From Streptomyces rubellomurinus (GTDB taxonomy: Bacteria > Actinomycetota > Actinomycetes > Streptomycetales > Streptomycetaceae), in assembly GCF_000961885.1 (NCBI RefSeq), contig NZ_JZKH01000034.1, forward strand, positions 1 through 64,000: a stretch of DNA of 64,000 bases, read 5' to 3'. The notes beneath the pieces were generated by a model. That model was given only the letters and a program-made list of their open reading frames with translations. It was not told the origin of the DNA and did no database searches. Below are positions 1 to 9,053 of the stretch, in pieces. Both the position numbers and the translations under genes were made by a program. Numbering within the stretch: the stretch's first letter is position 1; the number at the start of each line of letters is the position of its first letter.

Positions 1-91
1 GCCCGGTTACATTCCGAACCCGGAAGCTAAGCCTCACAGCGCCGATGGTACTGCAGGGGGGACCCTGTGGGAGAGTAGGACGCCGCCGAAC
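1..91 (+). rRNA. rrf: 5S ribosomal RNA, 3' part
   Basis: The first 91 bases match the 3' three quarters of actinobacterial 5S rRNA as I remember it: the loop with CCGAACCCGGAAGCTAAG, then GCCGATGGTACTGC, and the 3' strand ending in CGCCGCCGAAC. The 5' end lies left of the window, so this is the distal end of an rRNA operon read rightward. A strong hairpin follows within 15 bases. Confidence 0.95.
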
Positions 92-104
92 AATTCTTCG
101 AGAG

Positions 105-138
105 AAGCCCCCGCCGGGTGAACCGGACGGGGGCTTTT
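105..138 (+). terminator. rRNA operon terminator
   Basis: AAGCCCCCG (105-113) pairs with CGGGGGCTT (128-136) and is followed by TTCTGTT. This is a classic intrinsic terminator directly behind the 5S rRNA. Confidence 0.85.
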
Positions 139-195
139 CTGTTGTAAGGTCAAGTTCAACGTGCATTGTCGTCATACGGTTCAGGAGGCCCCCGG

Positions 196-816
196 GTGGA
201 GGTCCAGGAGACGCGGGTCCAGACCGATCGCGTCCTCACCATCCCCAACGTGCTCAGCATGGGCCGGCTGGTCGGCGTTCCGATCTTCCTCTGGCTCATT
301 CTCTGGCCGGTCTTCGACGGCCCGAACAACGACGGTTGGGCCCTGCTGATCCTGATGCTGAGCGGCGTCAGCGACTACCTGGACGGAAAACTGGCCCGGC
401 GGTGGGGGCAGATCAGCCGGGTGGGGCAGCTGCTCGATCCGCTGGCGGACCGGCTCTACATCTTCTCCACGCTCATCGGATTGACCTGGCGCGGGATTCT
501 GCCGTGGTGGGTGACGGCGATTCTGGTGGCCCGGGACGCTTTCATCACCGTCCTGCTGCCGATTCTCAACCGGCACGGTTACGGCCCGCTGCAGGTGAGC
601 TTTCTGGGCAAGGCCGCGACCTTCAACCTGATGTACGCGTTCCCGCTTCTCCTGCTCGGCCAGTTGGACAGCTGGATCGCGCGGCCGGCCGAGGTGGTGA
701 GCTGGGCGTTCATCTGGTGGGGGACGACCCTGTACTGGTGGGCCGCGATTCTCTACGCGGTTCAGGCGCGGCAGATCGTCCGGGCGAGCACCGCGGGCTC
801 GGCGTCCACGGTCTGA
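196..816 (+). CDS. cls: CDP-alcohol phosphatidyltransferase, eukaryote-type cardiolipin synthase
   Basis: Integral membrane enzyme that transfers a phosphatidyl group from a CDP-diacylglycerol to an alcohol. The family signature is intact around residues 64-85: DGKLARR, seven residues, then GQLLDPLAD, giving the D-G-x2-A-R...G-x3-D-x3-D metal and substrate motif. Several hydrophobic helices follow. I start at GTG 196 because AGGAGG (183-188) sits seven bases before it; a TTG at 166 is also in frame. In S. coelicolor the CDP-alcohol transferase beside the ManC-like gene is a eukaryote-like cardiolipin synthase using CDP-DAG and phosphatidylglycerol. In mycobacteria the gene at this position is called pgsA2. 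The order here matches both, so I favour cardiolipin synthase; substrate identity is inferred from context. Confidence 0.85.
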   Translation: MEVQETRVQTDRVLTIPNVLSMGRLVGVPIFLWLILWPVFDGPNNDGWALLILMLSGVSDYLDGKLARRWGQISRVGQLLDPLADRLYIFSTLIGLTWRGILPWWVTAILVARDAFITVLLPILNRHGYGPLQVSFLGKAATFNLMYAFPLLLLGQLDSWIARPAEVVSWAFIWWGTTLYWWAAILYAVQARQIVRASTAGSASTV

Positions 817-898
817 GACGTGATCTGAGAGAAGTCCCACGCCGGGCCGGTGCGTCGGACGATACCTTCCGGGTAGAGAACCCTCTGGAACGGTTTGA

Positions 899-914
899 TG
901 GACCTGCAGGTCCA
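899..914. promoter_or_regulatory. Perfect 16-bp palindrome upstream of the ManC-like gene
   Basis: TGGACCTGCAGGTCCA is a perfect palindrome 27 bases before the ATG at 941 and just before the ribosome binding site. It could be an operator or a leader hairpin. No regulator is known to me for it. Confidence 0.45.
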
Positions 915-940
915 CCACCGCGAAGGAGGACGCACCCGTA

Positions 941-3436
941 ATGAAAGCCGTAGTCATGGCAGGGGGCGAGGGCACCCGACTCCGCCCGATGACCTCCAGC
1001 ATGCCGAAGCCACTGCTTCCGGTCGCGAATAGGCCGATCATGGAGCACGTGCTCCGATTGCTGAAACGGCACGGTCTCTCCGACACCGTCGTGACCGTCC
1101 AGTTCCTGGCGTCGCTGGTCAAGAACTACTTCGGCGATGGTGAGGACCTGGGCATGCACCTCACCTATGCCCACGAGGAGACACCACTCGGCACTGCGGG
1201 GAGTGTCAAGAACGCCGAGGACGCGTTGAAGGACGATTCCTTCCTGGTGATCTCCGGCGACGCGCTTACCGATTTCGACCTCACCGAACTGATCGAGTTT
1301 CACCGCCGTAAGAACGCACTGGTCACCGTCTGCCTCACCCGGGTGCCGAATCCACTGGAGTTCGGCATCACGATCACCGACGAGGACGGGAAGGTCGAGC
1401 GCTTCCTGGAGAAGCCGACCTGGGGGCAGGTCTTCTCGGACACGGTGAACACCGGTATCTACGTGATGGAGCCCGAGGTCTTCGACTACGTCGCGGCGGG
1501 TGAGTCCGTCGACTGGTCGAGCGACGTCTTCCCCCAGCTGATGAAGGAGGGCAAGCGGGTCTACGGCTACGTCGCCGAGGGCTACTGGGAGGATGTGGGC
1601 ACCCACGAGAGCTACGGGAAGGCCCAGGCGGACGTCCTGGAGGGCAAGGTCGACGTCGAGCTCGACGGCTTCGAGATCTCGCCGGGCGTCTGGGTGGCCG
1701 AGGGCGCCGAGGTGGATCCGGAGGCCGTGCTGCGCGGGCCGCTGTACATCGGGGACTACGCCAAGGTCGAGGCCGGCGTGGAGATCCGCGAGCACACCGT
1801 GCTGGGCAGCAACGTGGTCGTCAAGCGCGGTGCCTTCCTGCACAAGGCCGTCGTGCACGACAACGTGTACGTGGGCCCGCAGAGCAACCTGCGCGGTTGC
1901 GTCGTCGGCAAGAACACGGACGTGATGCGGGCCGCGCGGATCGAGGACGGCGCGGTGATCGGGGACGAGTGCCTGGTCGGCGAGGAGTCGATCATCGCGG
2001 CGAACGTCCGGGTCTACCCGTTCAAGACCATCGAGGCCGGCGCCGTGGTGAACACCTCGGTGATCTGGGAGTCGCGCGGGCAGGAGCACCTGTTCGGCGT
2101 GCGCGGCGTCTCGGGGATCCTGAACGTGGAGATCACCCCGGAGCTGGCCGTGCGGCTGGCCGGGGCCTACGCGACGACGCTCAAGAAGGGGGCGACCGTC
2201 ACCATCGCGCGTGACCACTCGCGTGGTGCCCGTGCACTCAAACGGGCGATGATCTCGGGCCTGCAGACCTCGGCGATCGACGTCCGTGACCTGGAGAACG
2301 TGCCGATGCCGGTGGCCCGGCAGCACACGGCGCGGGGGAGCGCGGGCGGCATCTTCCTGCGGACCACGCCCGGGGTGCCGGACTCGCTGGACATCCTGTT
2401 CTTCGACGAGCGCGGCGCGGACCTCTCGCAGGCCGGGCAGCGCAAGCTGGACCGCGTCTACGCGCGCCAGGAGTTCCGGCGGGCCTTCCCCGGCGAGATC
2501 GGGGACCTGACCTTCCCGTCCAGCGTCTTCGACTCCTACGCCGGGAACCTGCTGCGGACGGTGGACACCTCCGGGGTCCGGGAGGCCGGGCTGAAGGTGG
2601 TGGTGGACACCGCGCACGGCAGCGCCGGGCTCGTCCTGCCGAGCATCCTCGGCCGGCTCGGGGTGGAGGCGCTGACCGTCTCCAGCGGGCTGGACGAGGC
2701 GCGGCCGACCGAGGACGCGGAGACGCGCCGGGCCGGGCTGGCCAGGCTCGGCGAGCTGGTCGCGTCGTCCCGGGCGGCCTTCGGGGTGCGGTTCGACCCG
2801 GTCGGTGAGCGGGTCGCGTTCGTCGACGAGCTGGGCCGGGTGATCGACGACGACCGGGCGCTGCTGGTCCTGCTGGACCTGGTGGCGGCCGAGCGGCGCA
2901 GCGGGCAGGTGGCGCTGCCGGTGACCACGACCCGGATCGCCGAGCAGGTCGCCGCGTACCACGGCACCCAGGTCATCTGGACCACGACGACGCCGGACGA
3001 CCTGGCGAAGGCGGCGTCGGCCGAGGGGACGGTGTTCGGCGGGGACGGGCGCGGCGGCTTCGTGGTGCCCGAGTTCAGCGGGGTGCTGGACGGCGCCGCG
3101 GCCTTCGTGCGGCTGGTCGGACTGGTGGCGCGGACCCAGCTCACGCTGAGCCAGATCGACGCGCGCATCCCGCAGGCGCACATCCGGCGCCGGGACATCG
3201 CGACGCCGTGGGCGGCCAAGGGCATGGTGATGCGCTCGGTGGTGGAGGCGGCCGGCAGCCGGCAGCTGGACACCACGGACGGGGTCCGGGTGGTGGAGGC
3301 GGACGGGCGCTGGACGCTGGTGCTGCCGGACCCGGCCGAGGCGGTCACCCACCTGTGGGCGGAGGGGCCGGACGACGAGGCCACCGAGGCGCTGCTGGAC
3401 GAGTGGGCGGCGGTGGTCGACGGCGCCGGGCGGTGA
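941..3436 (+). CDS. Mannose-1-phosphate guanylyltransferase-like protein fused to a degenerate phosphomutase domain
   Basis: This 831-residue protein has three parts. Residues 1-240 are a nucleotidyltransferase with the signature AGGEGTRLRPMT and a PKPLLPVANRPI lysine loop. Residues 245-385 are a left-handed beta-helix of hexapeptide repeats. Residues 390-831 have the fold of phosphoglucomutase/phosphomannomutase. The first part should make an NDP-sugar, probably GDP-mannose, for glycans and phosphatidylinositol mannosides. The mutase part lacks the key motifs: no TASHNP phosphoserine loop (the equivalent stretch reads RTTPGVPDS), the metal loop reads DPVGER at about 619-624 rather than DxDxDR, and the GEESGH sugar loop is absent. 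It is probably regulatory or structural. The ribosome binding site AAGGAGG (923-929) supports ATG 941. Confidence 0.85.
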   Translation: MKAVVMAGGEGTRLRPMTSSMPKPLLPVANRPIMEHVLRLLKRHGLSDTVVTVQFLASLVKNYFGDGEDLGMHLTYAHEETPLGTAGSVKNAEDALKDDSFLVISGDALTDFDLTELIEFHRRKNALVTVCLTRVPNPLEFGITITDEDGKVERFLEKPTWGQVFSDTVNTGIYVMEPEVFDYVAAGESVDWSSDVFPQLMKEGKRVYGYVAEGYWEDVGTHESYGKAQADVLEGKVDVELDGFEISPGVWVAEGAEVDPEAVLRGPLYIGDYAKVEAGVEIREHTVLGSNVVVKRGAFLHKAVVHDNVYVGPQSNLRGCVVGKNTDVMRAARIEDGAVIGDECLVGEESIIAANVRVYPFKTIEAGAVVNTSVIWESRGQEHLFGVRGVSGILNVEITPELAVRLAGAYATTLKKGATVTIARDHSRGARALKRAMISGLQTSAIDVRDLENVPMPVARQHTARGSAGGIFLRTTPGVPDSLDILFFDERGADLSQAGQRKLDRVYARQEFRRAFPGEIGDLTFPSSVFDSYAGNLLRTVDTSGVREAGLKVVVDTAHGSAGLVLPSILGRLGVEALTVSSGLDEARPTEDAETRRAGLARLGELVASSRAAFGVRFDPVGERVAFVDELGRVIDDDRALLVLLDLVAAERRSGQVALPVTTTRIAEQVAAYHGTQVIWTTTTPDDLAKAASAEGTVFGGDGRGGFVVPEFSGVLDGAAAFVRLVGLVARTQLTLSQIDARIPQAHIRRRDIATPWAAKGMVMRSVVEAAGSRQLDTTDGVRVVEADGRWTLVLPDPAEAVTHLWAEGPDDEATEALLDEWAAVVDGAGR

Positions 3437-3533
3437 GGGCCGGCGGCCGTACGCCGGCGCCTCCGGGCGGCGCGCACGGCCCACCGAAGATCCACTGAAG
3501 TTCCACCGAAGGCGCATGAACGGCCCCGACCGG

Positions 3534-3563
3534 CGGGGCGCGCGGTACGGTCCGCGCGCCCCG
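3534..3563 (+). terminator. Hairpin terminator behind the ManC-like gene
   Basis: CGGGGCGCGCGG (3534-3545) pairs perfectly with CCGCGCGCCCCG (3552-3563) around a six-base loop. No T-run follows, as is common for streptomycete terminators. Just before it, an 11-base unit (CCACCGAAGAT, CCACTGAAGTT, CCACCGAAGGC) is repeated three times at 3481-3513. Confidence 0.6.
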
Positions 3564-3666
3564 CTGTCCGGTTTCACCTCATTCGGAGCGATCCGTCACT
3601 TTCCGTCGTGTCCGCAGCTCAGGGGCCGTGCGTGGGCGACCGTGCCGACGTGGGACGATGGTCGGC

Positions 3667-4785
3667 ATGCCAGCGACGCCGACACCGAGTGCTCCGAACG
3701 GACGGTACAACCGTCCGGACGCCTCGATGTCCCTGCTGACCAACGTGATGGACCACGGTCTGGACGAGGGCTACGCCGAGGCGGCCGCCGCGCGCGGCGG
3801 GGCCCGCGACAGCCGGATACCCAGGACGGCCCGGGGCCTGCTGACGCTCGGTGCCGGGCTGGCGCTGGTCGGCGCGGTGGTGACGGTCGGCGCGGTGAAC
3901 GCGCGCAAGGCCGAGCCGACGCTGGCCAAGGAGCGCGACGCGCTGATCCACCGGATCAACGACAGCAATGGCTCGGCCGACCGCCTCCAGAAGCAGGTCC
4001 AGGACCTGCGCCGCAAGGTCGACGACACCCAGCAGCAGGCGCTCCCCTCCGGGGGCGGCGACGCGGCCGGCCTGGCCGGCGCGGTGGGCCTGGGGGAGGT
4101 GACCGGCCCGGGCGTGAAGCTGGTCCTGGAGGACGCGGCGGGGACCGGCCTCGGCGGCAACGTCGACCCGCGGGCCGGGCAGGGCTTCTCCAACAGCGGG
4201 CGACTGCGCGACCGTGACCTGCAGCTGGTGGTGAACGGCCTCTGGGGCGCCGGTGCCGAGGCCGTCTCGATCAACGGCCAGCGGCTGACCGCGCTCTCCG
4301 CGATCCGCGCCGCGGGCGAGGCGGTGCTGGTGGACAACCGGCCACTCGTGCCGCCGTACACCGTCCTGGCGATCGGGGACGGACCGAAGGTCCTGGACGC
4401 CTTCGAGGGGGAGATGGCCGGGTCGTACCTGCGGCTGCTCCAGGAGAAGTACGGCATCAAGTCGACGCTCTCCGTGCAGAAGAGCCTGACGCTGCCGGCG
4501 GCGGTCGGGGTGACGCTGCGGACCGCGCAGCCGGCCACGCCCGAACCGACGCCCACACCCACATCCACCGCGGCCCCCACGGCGACCCCGACCGAGGCGT
4601 CGACCGCGACCCCGGGAACCCCGATCAGCCCGAGTGCGTCCGTCTCACCGTCCGCGAGCGCGGGCGGCGGCTCGGGTTCCGGGCGGCGCACGCCCAGCGG
4701 GGCCGCGAAGACCACGTCCGCCCACTCGCCCACGACGGCCTCGACCGGGCCGTCCTCCGCAGGGACAGGAGCAGCTAGACCGTGA
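3667..4785 (+). CDS. DUF881 family membrane-anchored protein (first copy)
   Basis: A 372-residue protein with a cytoplasmic N-terminus, one transmembrane helix at about residues 57-80 (LLTLGAGLALVGAVVTVGAV), a short coiled region, then the DUF881 domain (about 140-280, including EVTGPGVKLVLED and NGLWGAGAEAVSINGQR). The last 90 residues are a Pro/Thr/Ser/Ala-rich tail. The family has no proven function. It is encoded with a small basic protein and a second DUF881 gene in many Gram-positives and is usually assumed to act at the membrane or septum. I choose ATG 3667: a GACGAT box (3654-3659) lies seven bases upstream and no ribosome binding site is visible, suggesting a leaderless mRNA. ATG 3658 and GTG 3628 are in-frame alternatives. 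The stop overlaps the next start by four bases. Confidence 0.85.
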   Translation: MPATPTPSAPNGRYNRPDASMSLLTNVMDHGLDEGYAEAAAARGGARDSRIPRTARGLLTLGAGLALVGAVVTVGAVNARKAEPTLAKERDALIHRINDSNGSADRLQKQVQDLRRKVDDTQQQALPSGGGDAAGLAGAVGLGEVTGPGVKLVLEDAAGTGLGGNVDPRAGQGFSNSGRLRDRDLQLVVNGLWGAGAEAVSINGQRLTALSAIRAAGEAVLVDNRPLVPPYTVLAIGDGPKVLDAFEGEMAGSYLRLLQEKYGIKSTLSVQKSLTLPAAVGVTLRTAQPATPEPTPTPTSTAAPTATPTEASTATPGTPISPSASVSPSASAGGGSGSGRRTPSGAAKTTSAHSPTTASTGPSSAGTGAARP

Positions 4786-5097
4786 TTGCCGTACTGGGTC
4801 TCGTGATCGGGGTGGTCGTCGGACTCTTCGTCCAGCCCGAGGTGCCGGACGCCGTGGTGCCGTACCTGCCGATCGCGGTGGTGGCGGCGCTGGACGCCGT
4901 GTTCGGTGCCGTCCGGGCGATGCTGGACGGGATCTTCAACGACAAGGTGTTCGTCGTCTCGTTCCTGTCGAACGTGGTGGTCGCGGCACTGATCGTGTTC
5001 CTCGGCGACCAGCTGGGCGTCGGCTCGCAGCTGTCCACCGGTGTGGTCGTCGTCCTCGGCATCCGCATCTTCTCCAACGCGGCAGCGATCCGGCGCC

Positions 5098-5114
<17 letters not shown>
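4782..5114 (+). CDS. sbp: Small basic protein (DUF1290)
   Basis: A 110-residue hydrophobic protein with three predicted membrane helices, at about residues 2-20, 28-45 and 58-78 plus a hydrophobic C-terminal segment, ending in a basic tail (RRHVFRA). The DUF1290 hallmark PEVPDAVVPYLPIAVVAALDA is present near the N-terminus. GTG 4782 overlaps the upstream stop as GTGA and is preceded by GACAGGAG, so translation is coupled. It lies between two DUF881 genes, the same arrangement as Rv1823-Rv1825 of M. tuberculosis. Its biochemical role is unknown; the context suggests a membrane complex with the two DUF881 proteins. Confidence 0.9.
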
Positions 5115-6237
<1,123 letters not shown>

Positions 6238-6320
6238 CGAGGCGCCTGGTCAACGGCCCGTCACGTGCGGGCGGCACCCGGTGCGGGGCGCCGCCGTCGC
6301 GTGGGCGAGACTGGTTCGTG

Positions 6321-6342
6321 CCGGTACTCATCGGAGTACCGG
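6321..6342 (+). other. Stem-loop in the DUF881-garA gap
   Basis: CCGGTACTC (6321-6329) and GAGTACCGG (6334-6342) form a perfect 9-bp stem with a four-base loop. The 244-base gap from 6238 to 6481 holds this hairpin and further copies of GGAGTACC and CACCAACCG. I see no convincing gene there. This is where mycobacteria carry gcvH; no gcvH remnant is recognisable. Confidence 0.5.
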
Positions 6343-6481
6343 GACGCGCCGGAGCACCAACCGCAGCACCAACCGTCGGAGTACCACTCCAGCAGGCCCC
6401 GGCCGCAACCGGGCCCACAGCCTGTCCGAGGTTCTCACCCTGCCCCGCGGGCGGGTCTGTCACACGCAAGGGGATTCGCCC

Positions 6482-7363
6482 GTGAGTTTCTTCTCGAAGT
6501 TGTTCGGTCGCAACAAGAGCCGTGACGCGGCCGCCGTCGAGGCGCCCACCGCGCGGCACCGCCGACCCGAGGACGAGCCCGCCGTGCCGGGCATGCGCCC
6601 GGCCCCCGAGGCCGCGCCGTACGCGGGTCAGCAGCTGTTCCGGGACGGCGGCGCCGCCCAGTACGCGGGGAATCCGGCGGGCCACGGCGCGTCGGTTGAC
6701 CCCTCCGGCGACCCGCGCATAGGTTTCCCGTCAGCACCCTCAACCTCTGGTGGAGGGTTCGCTCCGGACCCGTACGCCGGGCACAACCCGTCGGGTGTGC
6801 CGCGCCAGGAGGCTGTGAACATGGCTGGCCCCACTCCGTGCCCCAGGTGCGGCAACCAGAACCCGGCCGCGGCCCGCTTCTGTTCCAACTGCGGCACCGC
6901 GCTGCGCGGCGGGCTGCTGCCCGAGGGGGCGGCGGAGACCACCTCGACCATCTCGATCTCCGGCCTGGAGTCCTACGACCCCACCACCACGACCGGCACC
7001 GGCTCCACGCCGGCCCTGTCGGCCGAGGTGCTGTCGGCGATCGACGCCCTGCCGCCGGGCTCCGCGCTGCTGATCGTGCAGCGCGGCCCGAACTCGGGCA
7101 GCCGCTTCCTGCTGGACTCGGACGTCACCACGGCGGGCCGCCACCCGCAGGGCGACATCTTCCTGGACGACTTCACGGTCTCGCGCCGCCACGTGGAGTT
7201 CCGCCGCACGCCGTCCGGCTTCAGCGTCGCGGACGTGGGCAGCCTCAACGGCACCTACGTGAACCGGGAGCGGATCGACGAGGTGCCGCTGAACAACGGC
7301 GACGAGGTCCAGATCGGGAAGTACCGGCTGGTGTTCTTCGCCGGCCACAACCGGGGGTACTGA
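6482..7363 (+). CDS. garA: FHA domain protein with zinc ribbon, GarA/OdhI type
   Basis: A 293-residue protein. Residues 1-118 are a low-complexity head. Residues 120-137 are a zinc ribbon (C120-x2-C123 and C134-x2-C137). Residues 152-155 read ETTS, the same threonine motif that Ser/Thr kinases phosphorylate in mycobacterial GarA. Residues 195-285 are an FHA domain with GRHPQGDI, SRRHVEF and LNGTYVN. In the family the phosphorylated threonine folds onto the protein's own FHA domain and switches control of 2-oxoglutarate dehydrogenase, glutamate dehydrogenase and glutamate synthase. Start GTG 6482 follows AAGGGGA. Mycobacterial GarA lacks the long head and zinc ribbon. The downstream neighbour is FtsR, as in mycobacteria. 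Confidence 0.9.
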   Translation: MSFFSKLFGRNKSRDAAAVEAPTARHRRPEDEPAVPGMRPAPEAAPYAGQQLFRDGGAAQYAGNPAGHGASVDPSGDPRIGFPSAPSTSGGGFAPDPYAGHNPSGVPRQEAVNMAGPTPCPRCGNQNPAAARFCSNCGTALRGGLLPEGAAETTSTISISGLESYDPTTTTGTGSTPALSAEVLSAIDALPPGSALLIVQRGPNSGSRFLLDSDVTTAGRHPQGDIFLDDFTVSRRHVEFRRTPSGFSVADVGSLNGTYVNRERIDEVPLNNGDEVQIGKYRLVFFAGHNRGY

Positions 7364-7386
7364 AACCAACGTCGGCAGGAGCCCGA

Positions 7387-8241
7387 GTGAATACGAATAC
7401 CCCTTCCTCTTCTCTCGGGGCGGCCAACCCTGCGTCCTCGTCCGGTCCGCAGGCGGACCGGGGCGGGCGCGGGGTGGTCGCGGGCCCCAGGCAGCCGGTC
7501 CGCCCGGAGCGGGCGGGCGGGCGGCGGCGCGGTGCGGACGAGCTGCTGAGCATCGGCGCGGTGCTGGCCTTCCTGCGTGACGACTTCCCCGAGGTCACCA
7601 TCTCCAAGATCCGCTTCCTGGAGGCGGAGGGGCTGGTCGAGCCGCAGCGCACGCCCTCGGGGTACCGCAAGTTCAGCCCGGCCGACGTCGAGCGGCTGGC
7701 GTACGTGCTGCGGATGCAGCGTGACCACTACCTGCCGCTGCGGGTGATCCGCGAGCACCTGGACGCGATCGAGCGCGGGGAGAGCCCGCCCGCGCTGCCC
7801 TCCGCCGCCGACGCCCGGCCCGGGCCGCTGGAGGAGGCGGACCGCGAACTGGTCGCCTCGGCCGACGCCTCGGCCGGGGTCCGGCTCGGGCGCGCCGAGC
7901 TGCTGGCCGCGGCCGGGGCGGGGGAACGGGACCTGGCGGAGTGGGAGGCATACGGGCTGCTCGCGCCCGGACCGGACGGCGGCTACGACGGCGAGGCGCT
8001 GCAGGTGGCCCGGCTGGTCGCGGAGCTCGGCCGGTACGGGCTGGAGCCGCGGCACCTGCGGGCCATGAAGGCGGCGGCGGACCGCGAGATCGCGCTGGTC
8101 GAGCAGGTGGTGGCGCCGCTGCGCCGGCACCGGAACCCGCAGACCAGGGCGCACGCGGAGGCCACCGCGCGGGAGCTGGCCACCCTGTCGGTGCGGTTGC
8201 ACGCGGCGATGGTCCAGGCCGGACTGCGCACCCACGGGTAG
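7387..8241 (+). CDS. ftsR: MerR-family transcriptional regulator, FtsR type
   Basis: A 284-residue regulator. After about 45 disordered residues there is a MerR winged helix-turn-helix (about 52-120: LLSIGAVLAFLRDDFPEVTI, then KIRFLEAEGLVEPQRT and GYRKFSPADVERL). A helical C-terminal domain follows with a second HTH-like half. The orthologue Rv1828 and corynebacterial FtsR control cell division genes such as ftsZ. Start GTG 7387 follows GGCAGGAG at a normal distance and lies 23 bases after garA, so the two are probably co-transcribed. Naming as FtsR rests on position after garA and on the domain. Confidence 0.85.
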   Translation: MNTNTPSSSLGAANPASSSGPQADRGGRGVVAGPRQPVRPERAGGRRRGADELLSIGAVLAFLRDDFPEVTISKIRFLEAEGLVEPQRTPSGYRKFSPADVERLAYVLRMQRDHYLPLRVIREHLDAIERGESPPALPSAADARPGPLEEADRELVASADASAGVRLGRAELLAAAGAGERDLAEWEAYGLLAPGPDGGYDGEALQVARLVAELGRYGLEPRHLRAMKAAADREIALVEQVVAPLRRHRNPQTRAHAEATARELATLSVRLHAAMVQAGLRTHG

Positions 8242-8312
8242 CGGCGGGCGATCGGTGCGGCGCGCTGACCAGCGGCGTCGGTTCTGCGCTTTCATATCCG
8301 GGGTCGGAGCCA

Positions 8313-8328
8313 TAGGGTTGCCTGTGTG
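8313..8328 (+). promoter_or_regulatory. -10 box of a probable leaderless promoter for the DUF151 gene
   Basis: TAGGGT (8313-8318) is followed by seven bases and then GTG 8326. No purine-rich ribosome binding site lies before the GTG. Transcription would start at or next to the start codon. Confidence 0.5.
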
Positions 8329-8802
8329 AATGAGCTCGACGTCGTGGGTGTCCGAGTGGAGATGCCTTCCAGCCAGCCGATCGTGCTGCTGCGGGAGGTC
8401 GGGGGAGATCGGTACCTGCCGATCTGGATCGGTCCCGGCGAGGCGACCGCGATCGCCTTCGCCCAGCAGGGCATGACGCCGGTGCGCCCGCTGACGCACG
8501 ACCTCTTCAAGGACGTCCTGGAGGCGCTCGGCCAGCAGCTCACCGAGGTGCGGATCACCGACCTGCGGGAGGGCGTGTTCTACGCCGAGCTGGTGTTCTC
8601 CGGCGGGGTCGAGGTGAGCGCCCGGCCGTCCGACGCGATAGCGCTGGCGCTGCGGACCGGTACGCCGATCTACGGGAGCGAGGAGGTGCTCGCCGAGGCG
8701 GGCATCGCGATCCCGGACGAGCAGGAGGACGAGGTGGAGAAGTTCCGCGAGTTCCTCGACCAGGTGTCGCCGGAGGACTTCGGCGGGAGCGGCCCCCAGT
8801 AG
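8326..8802 (+). CDS. Bifunctional nuclease family protein (DUF151)
   Basis: A 158-residue protein covering the whole DUF151/BFN domain: MPSSQPIVLLREVGGDRYL, IWIGPGEATAIAF, RPLTHDLFKDVLEALG and VEVSARPSDAIALALR, with an acidic tail. Plant BFN homologues are nucleases; the bacterial role is unclear. It occupies the same place after the FtsR-type MerR gene and before a second MerR gene as Rv1829 does in M. tuberculosis. The gene appears leaderless (TAGGGT seven bases upstream of GTG). Confidence 0.9.
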   Translation: MNELDVVGVRVEMPSSQPIVLLREVGGDRYLPIWIGPGEATAIAFAQQGMTPVRPLTHDLFKDVLEALGQQLTEVRITDLREGVFYAELVFSGGVEVSARPSDAIALALRTGTPIYGSEEVLAEAGIAIPDEQEDEVEKFREFLDQVSPEDFGGSGPQ

Positions 8803-9053
8803 CAGGTCCGCAGGAGGGGTCCGCAGGAGGACGGGCGGGCCCGGGCGGCCGTGGTGCTGGCCGTTTTGCCAAAAGCCGTCCACCTACCCACACTAGGGGC
8901 ACGAAAAACCACTCTCCTGAGTGACGTGGTTTGTCTGGCCCGGCGTGGCGATCGTTGACGGGTCATAGGGGACTGCCTACCGTCAGGAGTGGCTGTCCGG
9001 GTGGCCGATGCCCGCAGTCGGGTTGCCCGCAGCACACGTGGACGGAGGTAGGT

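Noticed and set aside
710..3577. Minus-strand open frame of about 950 codons opposite the ManC-like gene
   Set aside because: Antisense shadow; the plus strand has intact nucleotidyltransferase motifs and a good ribosome binding site.
6265..6525. Possible gcvH remnant or short PQ-rich peptide between DUF881 and garA
   Set aside because: Translated frames show only low-complexity Pro/Gln/His sequence and no lipoyl-domain motif.
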